In this document: positions 42,532 through 51,081 of the stretch, piece after piece
Layout: each line of letters starts with the position of its first letter
Numbering within the stretch: position 1 is the first letter of the stretch
Assembly (NCBI RefSeq): GCF_025847235.1
Contig: NZ_JAOZEW010000024.1
Coordinates: 1-64,000, forward strand
DNA: 64,000 nucleotides
Origin: Flavobacterium shii
GTDB taxonomy: Bacteria; Bacteroidota; Bacteroidia; Flavobacteriales; Flavobacteriaceae
Direction: 5' to 3'
Notes under the pieces: generated by a model
What the model was told of the DNA's origin: nothing
Database searches by the model: none
What the model saw: only the letters and a program-made list of their open reading frames with translations
Position numbers and translations under genes: made by a program

Positions 42532-43260
42532 TTAGGATTCAAAAAAATGAATATCATTTTCAAAAGCTGTTCCTATAACTACTAGGTCTGCTCCCGTTTC
42601 GTAAGCTTTATGAATTTGAGACAAAGCTACAATTCCGCCGCCAACAATTACAGGGATATTTATATTTTGAGAAATCAATCGAATCATTTCTAAGGGAACG
42701 GCTTGCTTGGCTCCACTTCCAGCTTCTAGATAAATTAATTTATTACCCAACATTTCGCCTGCTTGCGCTGTTGCTAATGCCAAATCGAGGTTTGCTCTAT
42801 CTAGAGGTTTGGTTTTACTAACGCGTGCAACTGCAGTTTCGTTTCCGCTTTCTATTAAAATATATCCTGTTGGAATAATTTCAAGATTCATTTTTTTAAG
42901 AATTGGCGCTGCCTGAACCTGATACTCGATTAAATAATCTGGATTCCTACCCGACAATAACGATAAAAATAGAATTGCATCGGCTTGTGGCGAAATTTGC
43001 GATGGATCTCCAGGGAAAATTATAACGGGCAAGGTTGTTTTTAATTTTAACTGAAAAACTAAATCTTCAAGAATTGTACTTTCTACCAAACTACCTCCTA
43101 CAAAAATATGCGTAGCGGGTGATTGATTGATTTTTTGTAGTAAGCCATCAAGATTTTTCCAATCAATTTTATCTGGATCCAAAAGAATTGCAAGTAATTT
43201 TCGATTCTCGATTTTGGCCAATCGTATTTGTTTGTATATGTCTTGTACTTTTTGTTCCAT
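42532..43260 (-). CDS. Geranylgeranylglyceryl/heptaprenylglyceryl phosphate synthase
   Basis: The 242-residue TIM-barrel enzyme joins a polyprenyl diphosphate to glycerol-1-phosphate. Family blocks are LLAILLDPDKI, HIFVGGSLVES, PVIIFPGDPSQISPQADAILFLSLLSGRNPDYLI, IPTGYILIESGNETAVARVSKTKPL, IYLEAGSGA and VGGGIVALSQI. I start it at ATG 43260 (MEQKVQDIY); 11 upstream codons are open but uncommon in the family. Bacteroidota carry this archaeal-type enzyme; the lipid it makes here is not certain. pnuC follows 33 bp downstream. Confidence 0.92.
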   Translation of the reverse strand: MEQKVQDIYKQIRLAKIENRKLLAILLDPDKIDWKNLDGLLQKINQSPATHIFVGGSLVESTILEDLVFQLKLKTTLPVIIFPGDPSQISPQADAILFLSLLSGRNPDYLIEYQVQAAPILKKMNLEIIPTGYILIESGNETAVARVSKTKPLDRANLDLALATAQAGEMLGNKLIYLEAGSGAKQAVPLEMIRLISQNINIPVIVGGGIVALSQIHKAYETGADLVVIGTAFENDIHFFES

Positions 43261-43313
43261 AACGAGCGTAAAAGTAAAAGTTTTTTTATGCAAGAGAACT
43301 ATTTCGAATCAAT

Positions 43314-43321
43314 TATATTTG
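43314..43321 (+). promoter_or_regulatory. Probable -7 element of the Crp/Fnr gene
   Basis: TATATTTG lies 34 bp before the ATG at 43356. The upstream half-site is not clear. Confidence 0.5.
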
Positions 43322-43355
43322 TGTATTCGCTTTAACTAACGAAAGAAACAAACCT

Positions 43356-43952
43356 ATGATTGCTATTGAGTTACTAGAAAAATATGGTGCAATACAGAAA
43401 AACTTCACAAAAACAGCTGTTATTTTTAAAGAAGGAAAACTCCCTGCATACTATTTTCAGATCCTTTCGGGCGAAGTAAAAATGAATAATTATAATGATG
43501 ATGGTCGGGAATTTATTCAGGGCATTTTTTATAAAAACCAATCTTTTGGTGAACCTCCATTGTTCTTAAACCAAAATTATCCTGCTAGTGCTGTTGTTGT
43601 AGAAGATGCCGAAATACTTTGCGTTCCCAAGGAAAGTTTCATGAAATTACTAAATGAAAATCCCGCAATAAGTATTAAGATTATCGAGAACTTAGCACAA
43701 CGTTTGTATTACAAATCGGTAATGGCTGCCGAGATATCTACCCATGAACCTGAACATCGTGTGCTAAGATTGATTGATTATGCTATTGCAAATTTTAATT
43801 TCAAAAAAGATTCAAACGGTTACCTCATCAACTTTACCAGACAACAAATTGGCGATTTATCTGGCCTTCGGGTTGAAACTGTTATACGTGCTATAAAATC
43901 ACTGGAGAAGAAAGGCGAATTAAAAATCATAAACAGAAAAGTGTATCGGTAG
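43356..43952 (+). CDS. Crp/Fnr-family transcriptional regulator
   Basis: The 198-residue protein has an N-terminal cyclic-nucleotide-type beta-barrel (ILSGEVKMNNYNDDGREFIQGIFYKNQSFGEPPLF, ASAVVVEDAEILCVP), a dimerisation helix, and a C-terminal Crp helix-turn-helix (INFTRQQIGDLSGLRVETVIRAIKSLEKKGELKI). There is no Fnr-type N-terminal cysteine cluster, so it does not sense oxygen through a 4Fe-4S cluster. Just behind it are a perfect palindrome (43960-43979), a small membrane protein and a truncated haemoglobin. That layout suggests a regulator of NO, oxygen or redox stress genes. Confidence 0.92.
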   Translation: MIAIELLEKYGAIQKNFTKTAVIFKEGKLPAYYFQILSGEVKMNNYNDDGREFIQGIFYKNQSFGEPPLFLNQNYPASAVVVEDAEILCVPKESFMKLLNENPAISIKIIENLAQRLYYKSVMAAEISTHEPEHRVLRLIDYAIANFNFKKDSNGYLINFTRQQIGDLSGLRVETVIRAIKSLEKKGELKIINRKVYR

Positions 43953-43959
43953 TTTTTGC

Positions 43960-44007
43960 TTTATGATTTGAGTCATAAATGTGAGATATATGCGGGCTGT
44001 AACTTTG
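43960..44007 (+). promoter_or_regulatory. Crp/Fnr-type palindrome and -7 element upstream of the membrane protein-globin operon
   Basis: TTTATGA (43960-43966) and TCATAAA (43973-43979) form a perfect inverted repeat with a 6-nt spacer. The -7 element TAACTTTG is at 44000-44007, so the palindrome centre lies ~43 bp before the expected start of transcription, the place used by class II activators of the Crp/Fnr family. No TTG -33 is present in its place. Confidence 0.65.
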
Positions 44008-44027
44008 TTACTCTAAAATTATATATC

Positions 44028-44309
44028 ATGACACTTTATAACTCAACATTCGAAAATTTCAATAAAAGTTACATTGGTTCTGCAACCATGGCAATTATAG
44101 GACAAAGCTGTCTTGGTGCTGCCGCCGCAATGTTTGTTCTGGCTAACGGAACTTCGCTAATACAAATGATTCAGCTTGCAGTAATTGTATTTGCTAGTAT
44201 CATTGCTAATACTTCTATTCTGGCACAAATGAGCCATAAAACGGTTTTTAATCTAATTATAACAAGCGTCTTTTTTAGTATCTTGTTTATTATTATAAAT
44301 AACATTTAG
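44028..44309 (+). CDS. Small two-helix membrane protein of unknown function
   Basis: The 93-residue product (start ATG 44028; the frame is open to 43956 but that part spans the operator and promoter) has about three hydrophobic stretches: IGQSCLGAAAAMFVLANG, MIQLAVIVFASIIANTSILA and VFNLIITSVFFSILFIIINNI. I do not recognise the family. It is followed after 2 bp by the globin gene, so the two are co-transcribed from the palindrome-bearing promoter. Confidence 0.75.
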   Translation: MTLYNSTFENFNKSYIGSATMAIIGQSCLGAAAAMFVLANGTSLIQMIQLAVIVFASIIANTSILAQMSHKTVFNLIITSVFFSILFIIINNI

Positions 44310-44311
44310 TA

Positions 44312-44701
44312 ATGAGAAAACAAATAGAAAACAGAGAAGATATATCGCTTCTTGTAAACACTTTCTATACTAAAATAAGAGCCAATGATGAGATTGGCTT
44401 TTATTTTAATGATATGATTAAGGATTGGGAGGAGCACTTGGAGAAGCTAACTGATTTTTGGGAAACCAATTTATTTGCTGTCAAAAAATACAAAGGAGAT
44501 CCTATTGAAGCGCACAATAAAGTCGATGATCATTTTAACCATCAGATTACATCACATGAATTTGGAATCTGGATAAATATGTGGTTTGAAACGCTGGATA
44601 AACTTTTTGAAGGAGAAAATGTAGACACTCTTAAACGTAGAGCAAGAAAAATGAGCACGTTTCTTTATTTGAATATGTTTGAAAACCGCTCTAAGACTTA
44701 G
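44312..44701 (+). CDS. Group III truncated haemoglobin
   Basis: The 129-residue globin shows the group III pattern: LVNTFYTKIRANDEIGFYF with the distal Tyr, WEEHLEKLTDFWETNLF, YKGDPIEAHNKVDDHF with the proximal His, and FGIWINMWFETLDKLFEG. Members bind oxygen or NO; the physiological role is often linked to nitrosative stress or low oxygen. Its position behind a Crp/Fnr gene and a class-II-like operator supports conditional expression. Typical PRAxxM remnants are not visible at the C terminus. Confidence 0.92.
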   Translation: MRKQIENREDISLLVNTFYTKIRANDEIGFYFNDMIKDWEEHLEKLTDFWETNLFAVKKYKGDPIEAHNKVDDHFNHQITSHEFGIWINMWFETLDKLFEGENVDTLKRRARKMSTFLYLNMFENRSKT

Positions 44702-44906
44702 GTAATTATTACGCTAGGATTCGAACGTGGATTATTACGCGAAGTTTCACAAAGAAAGCACGAGGGGACGCGAAGTTTTATTAAAATCACATACTGAAAA
44801 CTGCCACTTTTTTAGCACGCAGATTTGGCTGATTATTATCATTTTGATTTCCTCTGATTGATTACTGAGACTGAAAACTGGAACTGTTTTTCACTGAAAC
44901 TAAAAA
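44702..44906. repeat. Intergenic repeat patch (CTGAAAACTG units)
   Basis: The 205-bp region holds GAAGTTTCACAAAG/GAAGTTTT patches and three versions of ACTGAAAACTG (ACTGAAAACTGCCACT, GACTGAAAACTGGAACTG, CACTGAAACTAAAAAC). No promoter or gene is evident. It looks like degraded dispersed repeat. Confidence 0.5.
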
Positions 44907-45539
44907 CTACTTCTCCAGCGCGTAGACTAAAGTAAAGTTTTCTATTTCTTCATAATACACTACAAAGTCTTTTATTAAATCATCAAAATGTAAGCTTGCT
45001 AATGTTTTACTTTCTTCTAATGAAAAGGGATTTACACGAATGTGATCTTTAAAACTTATTCCTTTTTCGTTTCTTATTTTGAAGATCGCTTCTTTTGCTC
45101 CCCAGATTACGGTGAGTTTTTTTATGTATTCTTCTAACAAATCTGGATTTAAATAATCGAATTCTTTATCGACAAATTTGTCAGCGATTCTTAGGATTTT
45201 TTCACGTTGGAGTTCGATATCAATTCCTACGGTTTCTTCGCTAATAATTATTGCCGAAAAATTATGCGAATGCGTAATTGATATATGATTGTGGCAACTT
45301 AAATACGGTTTTCCGAATTGGTCATAATGCAAATCCAGATCGGTAAAACCTGCTTCTTGCATAAGCATACGAACACTTAAGAATCCTCGTTTATGCAAAT
45401 CAGATTTCATTCCGTTTAAACGAAGCTGTGTTTTTTCTTTTAAAACTACTTTATCAAGCAACTCTTCGAAAGACTCGGTTATCTTCCAAATTAAAATTTG
45501 TGTTGTTGGGTTAAACTGTATTGTTTGATGTAAAGGCAT
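44907..45539 (-). CDS. 4'-Phosphopantetheinyl transferase superfamily protein (Sfp-type)
   Basis: The 210-residue protein has the two Mg/CoA motifs VGIDIE (Asp107, Glu109) and WGAKEAIFK (Trp146, Lys149, Glu150), plus the N-terminal block GKPYLSCHNHISITHSH. Such enzymes attach the phosphopantetheine arm to acyl-, peptidyl- or aryl-carrier proteins. A carrier-protein partner is not in the window. It stands alone, with a long non-coding region upstream. Confidence 0.9.
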   Translation of the reverse strand: MPLHQTIQFNPTTQILIWKITESFEELLDKVVLKEKTQLRLNGMKSDLHKRGFLSVRMLMQEAGFTDLDLHYDQFGKPYLSCHNHISITHSHNFSAIIISEETVGIDIELQREKILRIADKFVDKEFDYLNPDLLEEYIKKLTVIWGAKEAIFKIRNEKGISFKDHIRVNPFSLEESKTLASLHFDDLIKDFVVYYEEIENFTLVYALEK

Positions 45540-45721
45540 TCGTTTTAATTGTGAATTATGAGTTGTTAATTATAAATTATGCATGGTATTAAAAATACGA
45601 AAATATACTTTATGTTTTTTGAACCATTTAAGTGATGTAAGTCCATTTAAGTAAATTAATCCTTAAATTATATGAACTTAAATGACTTAGGTAATATACT
45701 TAGGTAAATTTTAAATATATC

Positions 45722-45829
45722 TGGTTTTTCTAGCCCTGATGGTAACGGCATCCTATTGTGGCGGTCCCGAAACTTCGGGAGGCGCAATAGATATAGTGGA
45801 CAGCAGGAAATAGCTTCGAATAAAAACCA
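45722..45829 (+). ncRNA. Structured, GC-rich recurrent-type intergenic RNA/DNA element
   Basis: The element has a possible closing stem TGGTTTTT (45722-45729) with AAAAACCA (45822-45829). Inside are TAGCCCTGATGG near the 5' side, a stem CTATTGTG/CGCAATAG, an apical TCCCGAA/TTCGGGA hairpin, then GGACAGCAGGAAATAGCTTCG. Blocks of the type TAGCCCTGATGG...GGCATCCT...GGACAGC.GGAAATAGCT are familiar to me from many flavobacterial intergenic regions. It may be the Flavo-1-like motif; that name is from memory and unchecked. The rest of 45540-45948 is AT-rich and holds only the ahcY promoter. Confidence 0.55.
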
Positions 45830-45909
45830 TTTAGCTAATGTTCAAAAGATTAAGCAATTAAACATTTCACAAATCTTTTTAGAAAATAGTTAAATATAAA
45901 GTTATTACG

Positions 45910-45917
45910 TAAATTTG
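45910..45917 (+). promoter_or_regulatory. Probable -7 element of ahcY
   Basis: TAAATTTG lies 31 bp before the ahcY ATG. The TTG half is not clear. Confidence 0.55.
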
Positions 45918-45948
45918 CAAAAAATTTATAATTACAAATATACTATAA

Positions 45949-47265
45949 ATGAGTACTACAACTACGCCTTTTGTGGCTTTCAAAGTAAAAGACATCTCTC
46001 TAGCGGCTTGGGGAAGAAAAGAAATTGAATTAGCTGAAGCTGAAATGCCAGGTTTAATGGCTCTTCGTGCTGAATATAAAGACGAACAACCTCTTGCAGG
46101 TGCTCGTATCGCTGGATGTTTACACATGACTATCCAGACTGCAGTTTTAATCGAAACTTTAATCGCTCTTGGTGCAGAGGTTACTTGGTCTTCTTGTAAC
46201 ATTTTCTCTACTCAGGATCAGGCTGCTGCTGCTATTGCTGCTGCTGGAATTCAGGTTTATGCTTGGAAAGGTCTAGATGAGCAATCATTTGACTGGTGTA
46301 TTGAGCAAACTTTATTCTTTGGTGAAGACAGAAAACCATTGAACATGATTCTTGATGACGGTGGAGATTTAACTAATATGGTTATTGACCGTTTCCCTGA
46401 ATTGGTTCCTGGAATCAAAGGATTATCTGAAGAAACTACAACTGGAGTTCACAGACTTTACGAAAGAGTAAAAGCTGGAACTTTACCAATGCCTGCAATC
46501 AACATTAATGACTCTGTTACTAAATCTAAATTTGATAACAAATACGGTTGTAAAGAATCTGCTGTAGATGCTGTACGTCGTGCAACTGACTTAATGTTAG
46601 CCGGAAAAAGAGTTATCGTTTGTGGATACGGTGATGTTGGAAAAGGAACTGCTGCTTCTTTTAGAGGTGCAGGATCTATTGTAACAGTTACTGAAATTGA
46701 CCCAATTTGCGCTTTACAAGCTGCAATGGACGGTTATGAAGTTAAAAAATTAAACACTGTAATTGCTAATGCTGATATCATCATTACAACTACTGGAAAT
46801 AAAGATATCGTTCTTGGAGAGCACTTCGAGCAAATGAAAGACAAAACTGTTGTTTGTAACATTGGTCACTTTGATAACGAAATTGATATGGCTTGGTTAA
46901 ACAAAAACCACGGTGCATCAAAAATCGAGATCAAACCTCAGGTTGACAAATATACTATCGCTGGAAAAGATATCATCATCTTGGCTGAAGGTCGTTTAGT
47001 AAACCTTGGTTGTGCTACAGGTCACCCAAGTTTTGTAATGAGTAACTCATTTACAAACCAAACTTTAGCTCAAATCGAATTATGGAAAAACAGCGCTGCT
47101 TACAACAATGACGTTTATATGTTACCAAAACATTTAGATGAAAAAGTTGCTGCTTTGCACTTAGCTAAATTAGGCGTTGAACTTGAAGTTTTACGTGATG
47201 ATCAAGCTGCTTATATTGGTGTTCCAGTAGAAGGTCCTTTCAAACCAGAATACTACAGATACTAA
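45949..47265 (+). CDS. ahcY: Adenosylhomocysteinase
   Basis: The 438-residue NAD-dependent enzyme hydrolyses S-adenosylhomocysteine to adenosine and homocysteine. Landmarks are GARIAGCLHMTIQTAVLIETL, SCNIFSTQDQAAAAIA, DDGGDLT, NDSVTKSKFDN, the NAD motif VCGYGDVGKGTA, IGHFDNEIDM and the C-terminal LGVELEVLRDDQAAYIGVPVEGPFKPEYYRY. The gene is codon-biased toward GCT and ends in a strong terminator, consistent with high expression. Confidence 0.98.
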   Translation: MSTTTTPFVAFKVKDISLAAWGRKEIELAEAEMPGLMALRAEYKDEQPLAGARIAGCLHMTIQTAVLIETLIALGAEVTWSSCNIFSTQDQAAAAIAAAGIQVYAWKGLDEQSFDWCIEQTLFFGEDRKPLNMILDDGGDLTNMVIDRFPELVPGIKGLSEETTTGVHRLYERVKAGTLPMPAININDSVTKSKFDNKYGCKESAVDAVRRATDLMLAGKRVIVCGYGDVGKGTAASFRGAGSIVTVTEIDPICALQAAMDGYEVKKLNTVIANADIIITTTGNKDIVLGEHFEQMKDKTVVCNIGHFDNEIDMAWLNKNHGASKIEIKPQVDKYTIAGKDIIILAEGRLVNLGCATGHPSFVMSNSFTNQTLAQIELWKNSAAYNNDVYMLPKHLDEKVAALHLAKLGVELEVLRDDQAAYIGVPVEGPFKPEYYRY

Positions 47266-47305
47266 ATCAATTTTAGATTTAAAACATTGTAAATCTTACA
47301 TTTAT

Positions 47306-47335
47306 AAAAACCCTTGCAGAAATGTGAGGGTTTTT
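47306..47335 (+). terminator. Rho-independent terminator after ahcY
   Basis: Stem AAAAACCCT/AGGGTTTTT with a 12-nt loop and T-run. Confidence 0.85.
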
Positions 47336-47485
47336 CATTTTTAGATCTTTTTTTCAAAATAAGTAAATCGTTTATTTTTAGGCGCAAAAACATTTATTAT
47401 AAAAAAATTATACCTTTATAGAATAAGTACTTAATTTTAAAATAAAAATAAGTCTCAATTTCTCAAATACATAAACGTTGTAATC

Positions 47486-49804
47486 TTGAAAAAAACATCT
47501 TATTTATTCGCCTTCTTATTTTTACTTATTCTCCCACAAATTATTTTTTCTCAGGAAAAGAAACCCAAAGTTGTTTTAGTCTTAAGCGGTGGTGGTGCAA
47601 AAGGAATTGCACATATTCCGCTTTTACAAAAACTAGATTCTTTACACATTGTTCCTGATCTTATTGTCGGGAATAGTATGGGAAGCATTATAGGAGGTTT
47701 ATATGCAATGGGATATTCTGGTGATAGCATCGAGAAATTAACTAAAGATATTTATTGGGATAAATTACTTGGCGGAGGCCAGTCGTTAAGATCTGCAAGC
47801 GTAGAAGAAAAAAGAGAATTCCAGAGATATTTAGTTGGAATAGGAATTAAAGATAAAAAACTAAACAGCGTTGGTTCTCTTTTAAATGATCAAAATTTAA
47901 GAGAATACCTCTCAGAATTAACCTATCCTGTATACAATATCAAAGATTTTGATAGTCTGCCAATACCATTTAGAGCCATGGCTACCGATCTAGCCGAAGG
48001 AAAAGAGGTTATTCTAAGCAAAGGCAGTTTAGCTTATGCCATGAGAGCAAGTATGTCATTGCCAGGAATTTTTAAGCCTATGGCATACGAAAAAACAGTA
48101 TTAGTCGACGGAGGGGTAATGAATAATTTCCCAACAGATGTCGCCAAAAAAATGGGTGCTGACATTATTATTGGTAGTGATGTAGGTGGCGGATTGGAAC
48201 CTATAGACAAACTAAACAATCTTATAACGATACTGACTCAAACCAGTATGTTCCCGAGTAATATTAAGAACCCTGCAAACCGAAAACTCTGTGATATCTT
48301 AGTAGATCATCTGCCAAACTTACGTTTTTCTACAGCAGATTTTTCTGATAGCGAAGAAATCTACAAAGATGGTAAAATTGCAACAAACGAAAATCTTCCA
48401 GCTTTAATAGCATTATCCGAAAAATTAAAAGGATACACACAACGAACTCACAAATTACCAAACATACCCGCAGAATTTATTCTTGATACTATTGTTTACA
48501 AAAAAATAAGTCCGGAAAATCTTGCTCTGGTATTAGGGAGAATGAATCTAAAAACACATGTAAAATATACCACCAAAGATTTAATAGCAGGCATTAACAG
48601 AGCCATGGGTACCAATCTTTTTGATGAGATTACATACAACTATTTCATTAAAGACGGCAACAAGCTAGGCGTTACAATATTTGGACATGAACGTGCCAAA
48701 AACCAACTAAATGCATCCGTACATTACGACACTTACCGAGGTGTTGGAATCATTTTTAATTACACCGCCAGAAATGTTCTTGCCAGAGCTTCTCGTCTTC
48801 TTGTAACAATCGACATTGCTGAGCAACCAAAAGCACGAATCAATTATCAGAAAAATTTTGGAAAAAACCGAGATTGGTGGTGGTCATCTGAACTTTATGG
48901 AGCCTTATTAAGGGAAGAGATTTATTTTAACGGCAAAGCCTCTGATAATGTACTTTATAATTCTCTTGAATTTAATAATGAAATCAACAGAAATTTAAAC
49001 TCCCTAAAAAGTTATTTTGGCTATGGTTTACACTATCAATACTCTAATTTAAAACCAAAATACGAAAGAGAATACAATCCTAACTCAATCGATATTAAGG
49101 ATTACTCCTTAAACAGCATAGAATTAAACATGCATTATTCCTATAATGATATGGATAAAGTTTTCTTTGCCGAAAATGGAACAATTATAAAAGCAAATGT
49201 AACCCGATCATTGTTTACTGATGTCTACACCTCTTTAAACGATCCAGATCAAACAAGGATATCTGGTTCAACCAATGGTTATACAAAATTTGGTTTCAGT
49301 TTTGAGAAGAGAGTACTCTTAAAAAAGAAAATTACAGGAATCATTGGGTTTGATTCTTATTTTATTTTTGAGGATAAACTTAATGACGATCAAATCCCAT
49401 TTTCAGGTTTTGGTTATGCTTCAAAATATTTTTTAGGAGGAATTATACCAAGTTCTGGTAGTAATCGTTTTGCATTTCCTGGCCTAAATGAAGACGAACT
49501 CAATGTTTCGCAATACATGGGCTTAAAAGTTGCTTCTCAAATAAATCTTATAGGGAAAATTTATCTAACTCCCCACTTTAATATCGCCACTGTTGGGTTT
49601 GAATCTTTTGATAAATACATTAACAAAGCATTTATTCCAAAAGGAAAATGGGATGATGGCTTCGACCCTAGCCTTGTACTATCCGGAGGAGCTGCTATTT
49701 CCTATCAGTCCATTTTGGGACCTATTCATTTTGATACTTCTTGGATAAATAATATCGACAAAGTACGATTGTTTTTTAGTGTCGGATTATCATTCAATCC
49801 ATAA
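47486..49804 (+). CDS. Patatin-like phospholipase with C-terminal outer-membrane barrel (PlpD-like, type Vd)
   Basis: The 772-residue protein has a signal peptide (cleaved near IIFSQ, 23), a patatin domain with oxyanion loop GGGAKG (35-40), nucleophile elbow GNSMG (Ser64) and catalytic Asp208 in VDGGVMNN, then a POTRA-like stretch (~335-400). It ends in a beta-barrel rich in aromatic strands, closing with VRLFFSVGLSFNP. This matches PlpD-type proteins, in which the barrel exports or anchors the lipase at the outer membrane. The start is a TTG at 47486: no upstream in-frame ATG exists and the signal peptide begins there. Confidence 0.88.
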   Translation: MKKTSYLFAFLFLLILPQIIFSQEKKPKVVLVLSGGGAKGIAHIPLLQKLDSLHIVPDLIVGNSMGSIIGGLYAMGYSGDSIEKLTKDIYWDKLLGGGQSLRSASVEEKREFQRYLVGIGIKDKKLNSVGSLLNDQNLREYLSELTYPVYNIKDFDSLPIPFRAMATDLAEGKEVILSKGSLAYAMRASMSLPGIFKPMAYEKTVLVDGGVMNNFPTDVAKKMGADIIIGSDVGGGLEPIDKLNNLITILTQTSMFPSNIKNPANRKLCDILVDHLPNLRFSTADFSDSEEIYKDGKIATNENLPALIALSEKLKGYTQRTHKLPNIPAEFILDTIVYKKISPENLALVLGRMNLKTHVKYTTKDLIAGINRAMGTNLFDEITYNYFIKDGNKLGVTIFGHERAKNQLNASVHYDTYRGVGIIFNYTARNVLARASRLLVTIDIAEQPKARINYQKNFGKNRDWWWSSELYGALLREEIYFNGKASDNVLYNSLEFNNEINRNLNSLKSYFGYGLHYQYSNLKPKYEREYNPNSIDIKDYSLNSIELNMHYSYNDMDKVFFAENGTIIKANVTRSLFTDVYTSLNDPDQTRISGSTNGYTKFGFSFEKRVLLKKKITGIIGFDSYFIFEDKLNDDQIPFSGFGYASKYFLGGIIPSSGSNRFAFPGLNEDELNVSQYMGLKVASQINLIGKIYLTPHFNIATVGFESFDKYINKAFIPKGKWDDGFDPSLVLSGGAAISYQSILGPIHFDTSWINNIDKVRLFFSVGLSFNP

Positions 49805-49856
49805 AAACTCACATAGCTAAATCGGGTTTCTTTTTTTAATCTAAAATTTATAATTT

Positions 49857-49971
49857 GGGCGTGCCTCCATTAAAAAAAAGAGCCGATGAGCATTTATGTT
49901 CATTGGCTCTTTTCTTTAATGCTGTCGGACTATCCGGGCTACTTTGGTAGCTAGCTCCTATCCCCTCACGC
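49857..49971. ncRNA. Structured GGGCGTG...CACGC intergenic element with a terminator hairpin inside
   Basis: GGGCGTG at 49857-49863 can pair with CACGC at 49967-49971. Inside are a strong hairpin AAAAGAGCC.ATGA/TCAT.GGCTCTTTT (49875-49912), followed by T-rich DNA, then GGACTATCCGGGCTACTTTGGTAGCTAGCTCC and TATCCCCTCACGC. The GGGCGTGCC...ATCCC(T)CACGC frame recurs in many flavobacterial intergenic regions, in my recollection. The inner hairpin also suits a terminator for the patatin gene. Confidence 0.55.
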
Positions 49972-50056
49972 AGCCGGTAAAAACTCATAAAAATTGATCA
50001 AATATTCTACTTTATTTTTAAAATTTAAGTATATTTTTGAAATCCAAAACCCAATT

Positions 50057-50563
50057 ATGAGATCCCTTTTTATTACATTGATTATAATCACATTACCTCT
50101 TTTTGCTAATGCACAAACTCATCATTTTATAACAGATACTGAAAAAAATAAAATGCTAAATCAAGCACGAAATCAAGCAGAACAAAAATTACAACAACAA
50201 AACTCTTATATAGAACTTCCGAAAACACCTTCCTTCAAACCTCTTTATCGAAATCGCATAGAGAATGCTGAAGCCAAATTAGTAAGAGAAGAGCGAAAGC
50301 TGAAAAAACTAGAAAATGAAGCACAGGAAAAAAAAGATAATTTAAAGGCAAAACAAGAAAAATTACTAAATCTTGAAAATGCTCTGAAGAATACTAATGA
50401 TTCTGATTATCAAAAAAATATTGAAAGAACCAAAGAGCAAATAGCTGAAGTTCAGAATGAACTAAACAAAGTTAAAATCTTGATAGAATCAAGGTCAAAA
50501 AAAATAGCAGACCTTGAAATAGCAATGGAAGATGCTAAATTCAAAAGAGAAGAAGATTATTAA
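50057..50563 (+). CDS. Secreted coiled-coil protein of unknown function
   Basis: Started at ATG 50057, the 168-residue protein has a signal peptide (MRSLFITLIIITLPLFANAQ) and a mature part that is almost wholly charged helix. Heptad-like Lys/Glu/Leu patterns from ~70 to 165 (ENAEAKLVREERKLKKLENEAQEKKDNLKAKQ...) predict a long coiled coil. It lacks a lipobox. I cannot assign a family. A -7 element TATTTTTG is at 50032-50039, and a terminator follows at 50573. Confidence 0.75.
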   Translation: MRSLFITLIIITLPLFANAQTHHFITDTEKNKMLNQARNQAEQKLQQQNSYIELPKTPSFKPLYRNRIENAEAKLVREERKLKKLENEAQEKKDNLKAKQEKLLNLENALKNTNDSDYQKNIERTKEQIAEVQNELNKVKILIESRSKKIADLEIAMEDAKFKREEDY

Positions 50564-50572
50564 TAATATCTC

Positions 50573-50610
50573 AAACCCGATAGTTTTAAAAACCTATCGG
50601 GTTTGTTTTT
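50573..50610 (+). terminator. Rho-independent terminator after the coiled-coil gene
   Basis: Stem AAACCCGATAG/CTATCGGGTTT with a 10-nt loop and a T-rich tail. The remaining ~180 bp to 50790 is AT-rich with no visible gene. Confidence 0.88.
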
Positions 50611-50790
50611 AACACAATTTCAGGAAGTAATTCCTAGATTATATTTATATATTAGCTATGAAACATTATATAGGATAAAAAAAATCTTTAAAATCAAATC
50701 AAGAATTAGTTAATGATTTCAATGCAATGAACTTGAATATTTTAAAACCTCAACCACCCTATAATGTAAATAAACCCGATTAGATTAATT

Positions 50791-51075
50791 ATGATTAAAA
50801 AAGTTATATGCGAGCAACACGGCTCAAAAGATATGTCTTTTGCCTGTATTCATCTTGCAATGGCAATAGATAAAAAAGAAAAAGTTGGCTTTTTTTATTC
50901 CGAAGCAGAAGAAGACTTACCGCAAATTGCCTGGTGCGGATCATGCGAACAATGGCTACTAGATAATGGAGAAGAATGGAATCAAGCATTTGAAGATTTA
51001 GCCGATTTTAAAATACTATGCTCCGATTGTTATGACGAAGCCAAAGAGATTCAATTCGGAACTGATAAAATATAA
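50791..51075 (+). CDS. Small Cys-rich protein, probable zinc-binding, unknown function
   Basis: The 94-residue protein has Cys/His clusters: CEQHG (Cys7, His10), FACIHLA, WCGSCEQW and ILCSDCYD. The two C-x2-C pairs suggest one structural zinc site. The rest is acidic. I do not recognise the family. It is followed 6 bp later by another unknown gene, starting a five-gene run (50791-54001) of small uncharacterised proteins. Confidence 0.7.
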   Translation: MIKKVICEQHGSKDMSFACIHLAMAIDKKEKVGFFYSEAEEDLPQIAWCGSCEQWLLDNGEEWNQAFEDLADFKILCSDCYDEAKEIQFGTDKI

Positions 51076-51081
51076 ACAAAC

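Noticed and set aside
43956..44027. 24-residue extension of the small membrane protein
   Set aside because: It would read through the palindrome and the -7 element TAACTTTG, so transcription starts inside it.
45540..45948. Missing gene upstream of ahcY
   Set aside because: All frames are broken. The content is a structured element, AT-rich DNA and the ahcY promoter.
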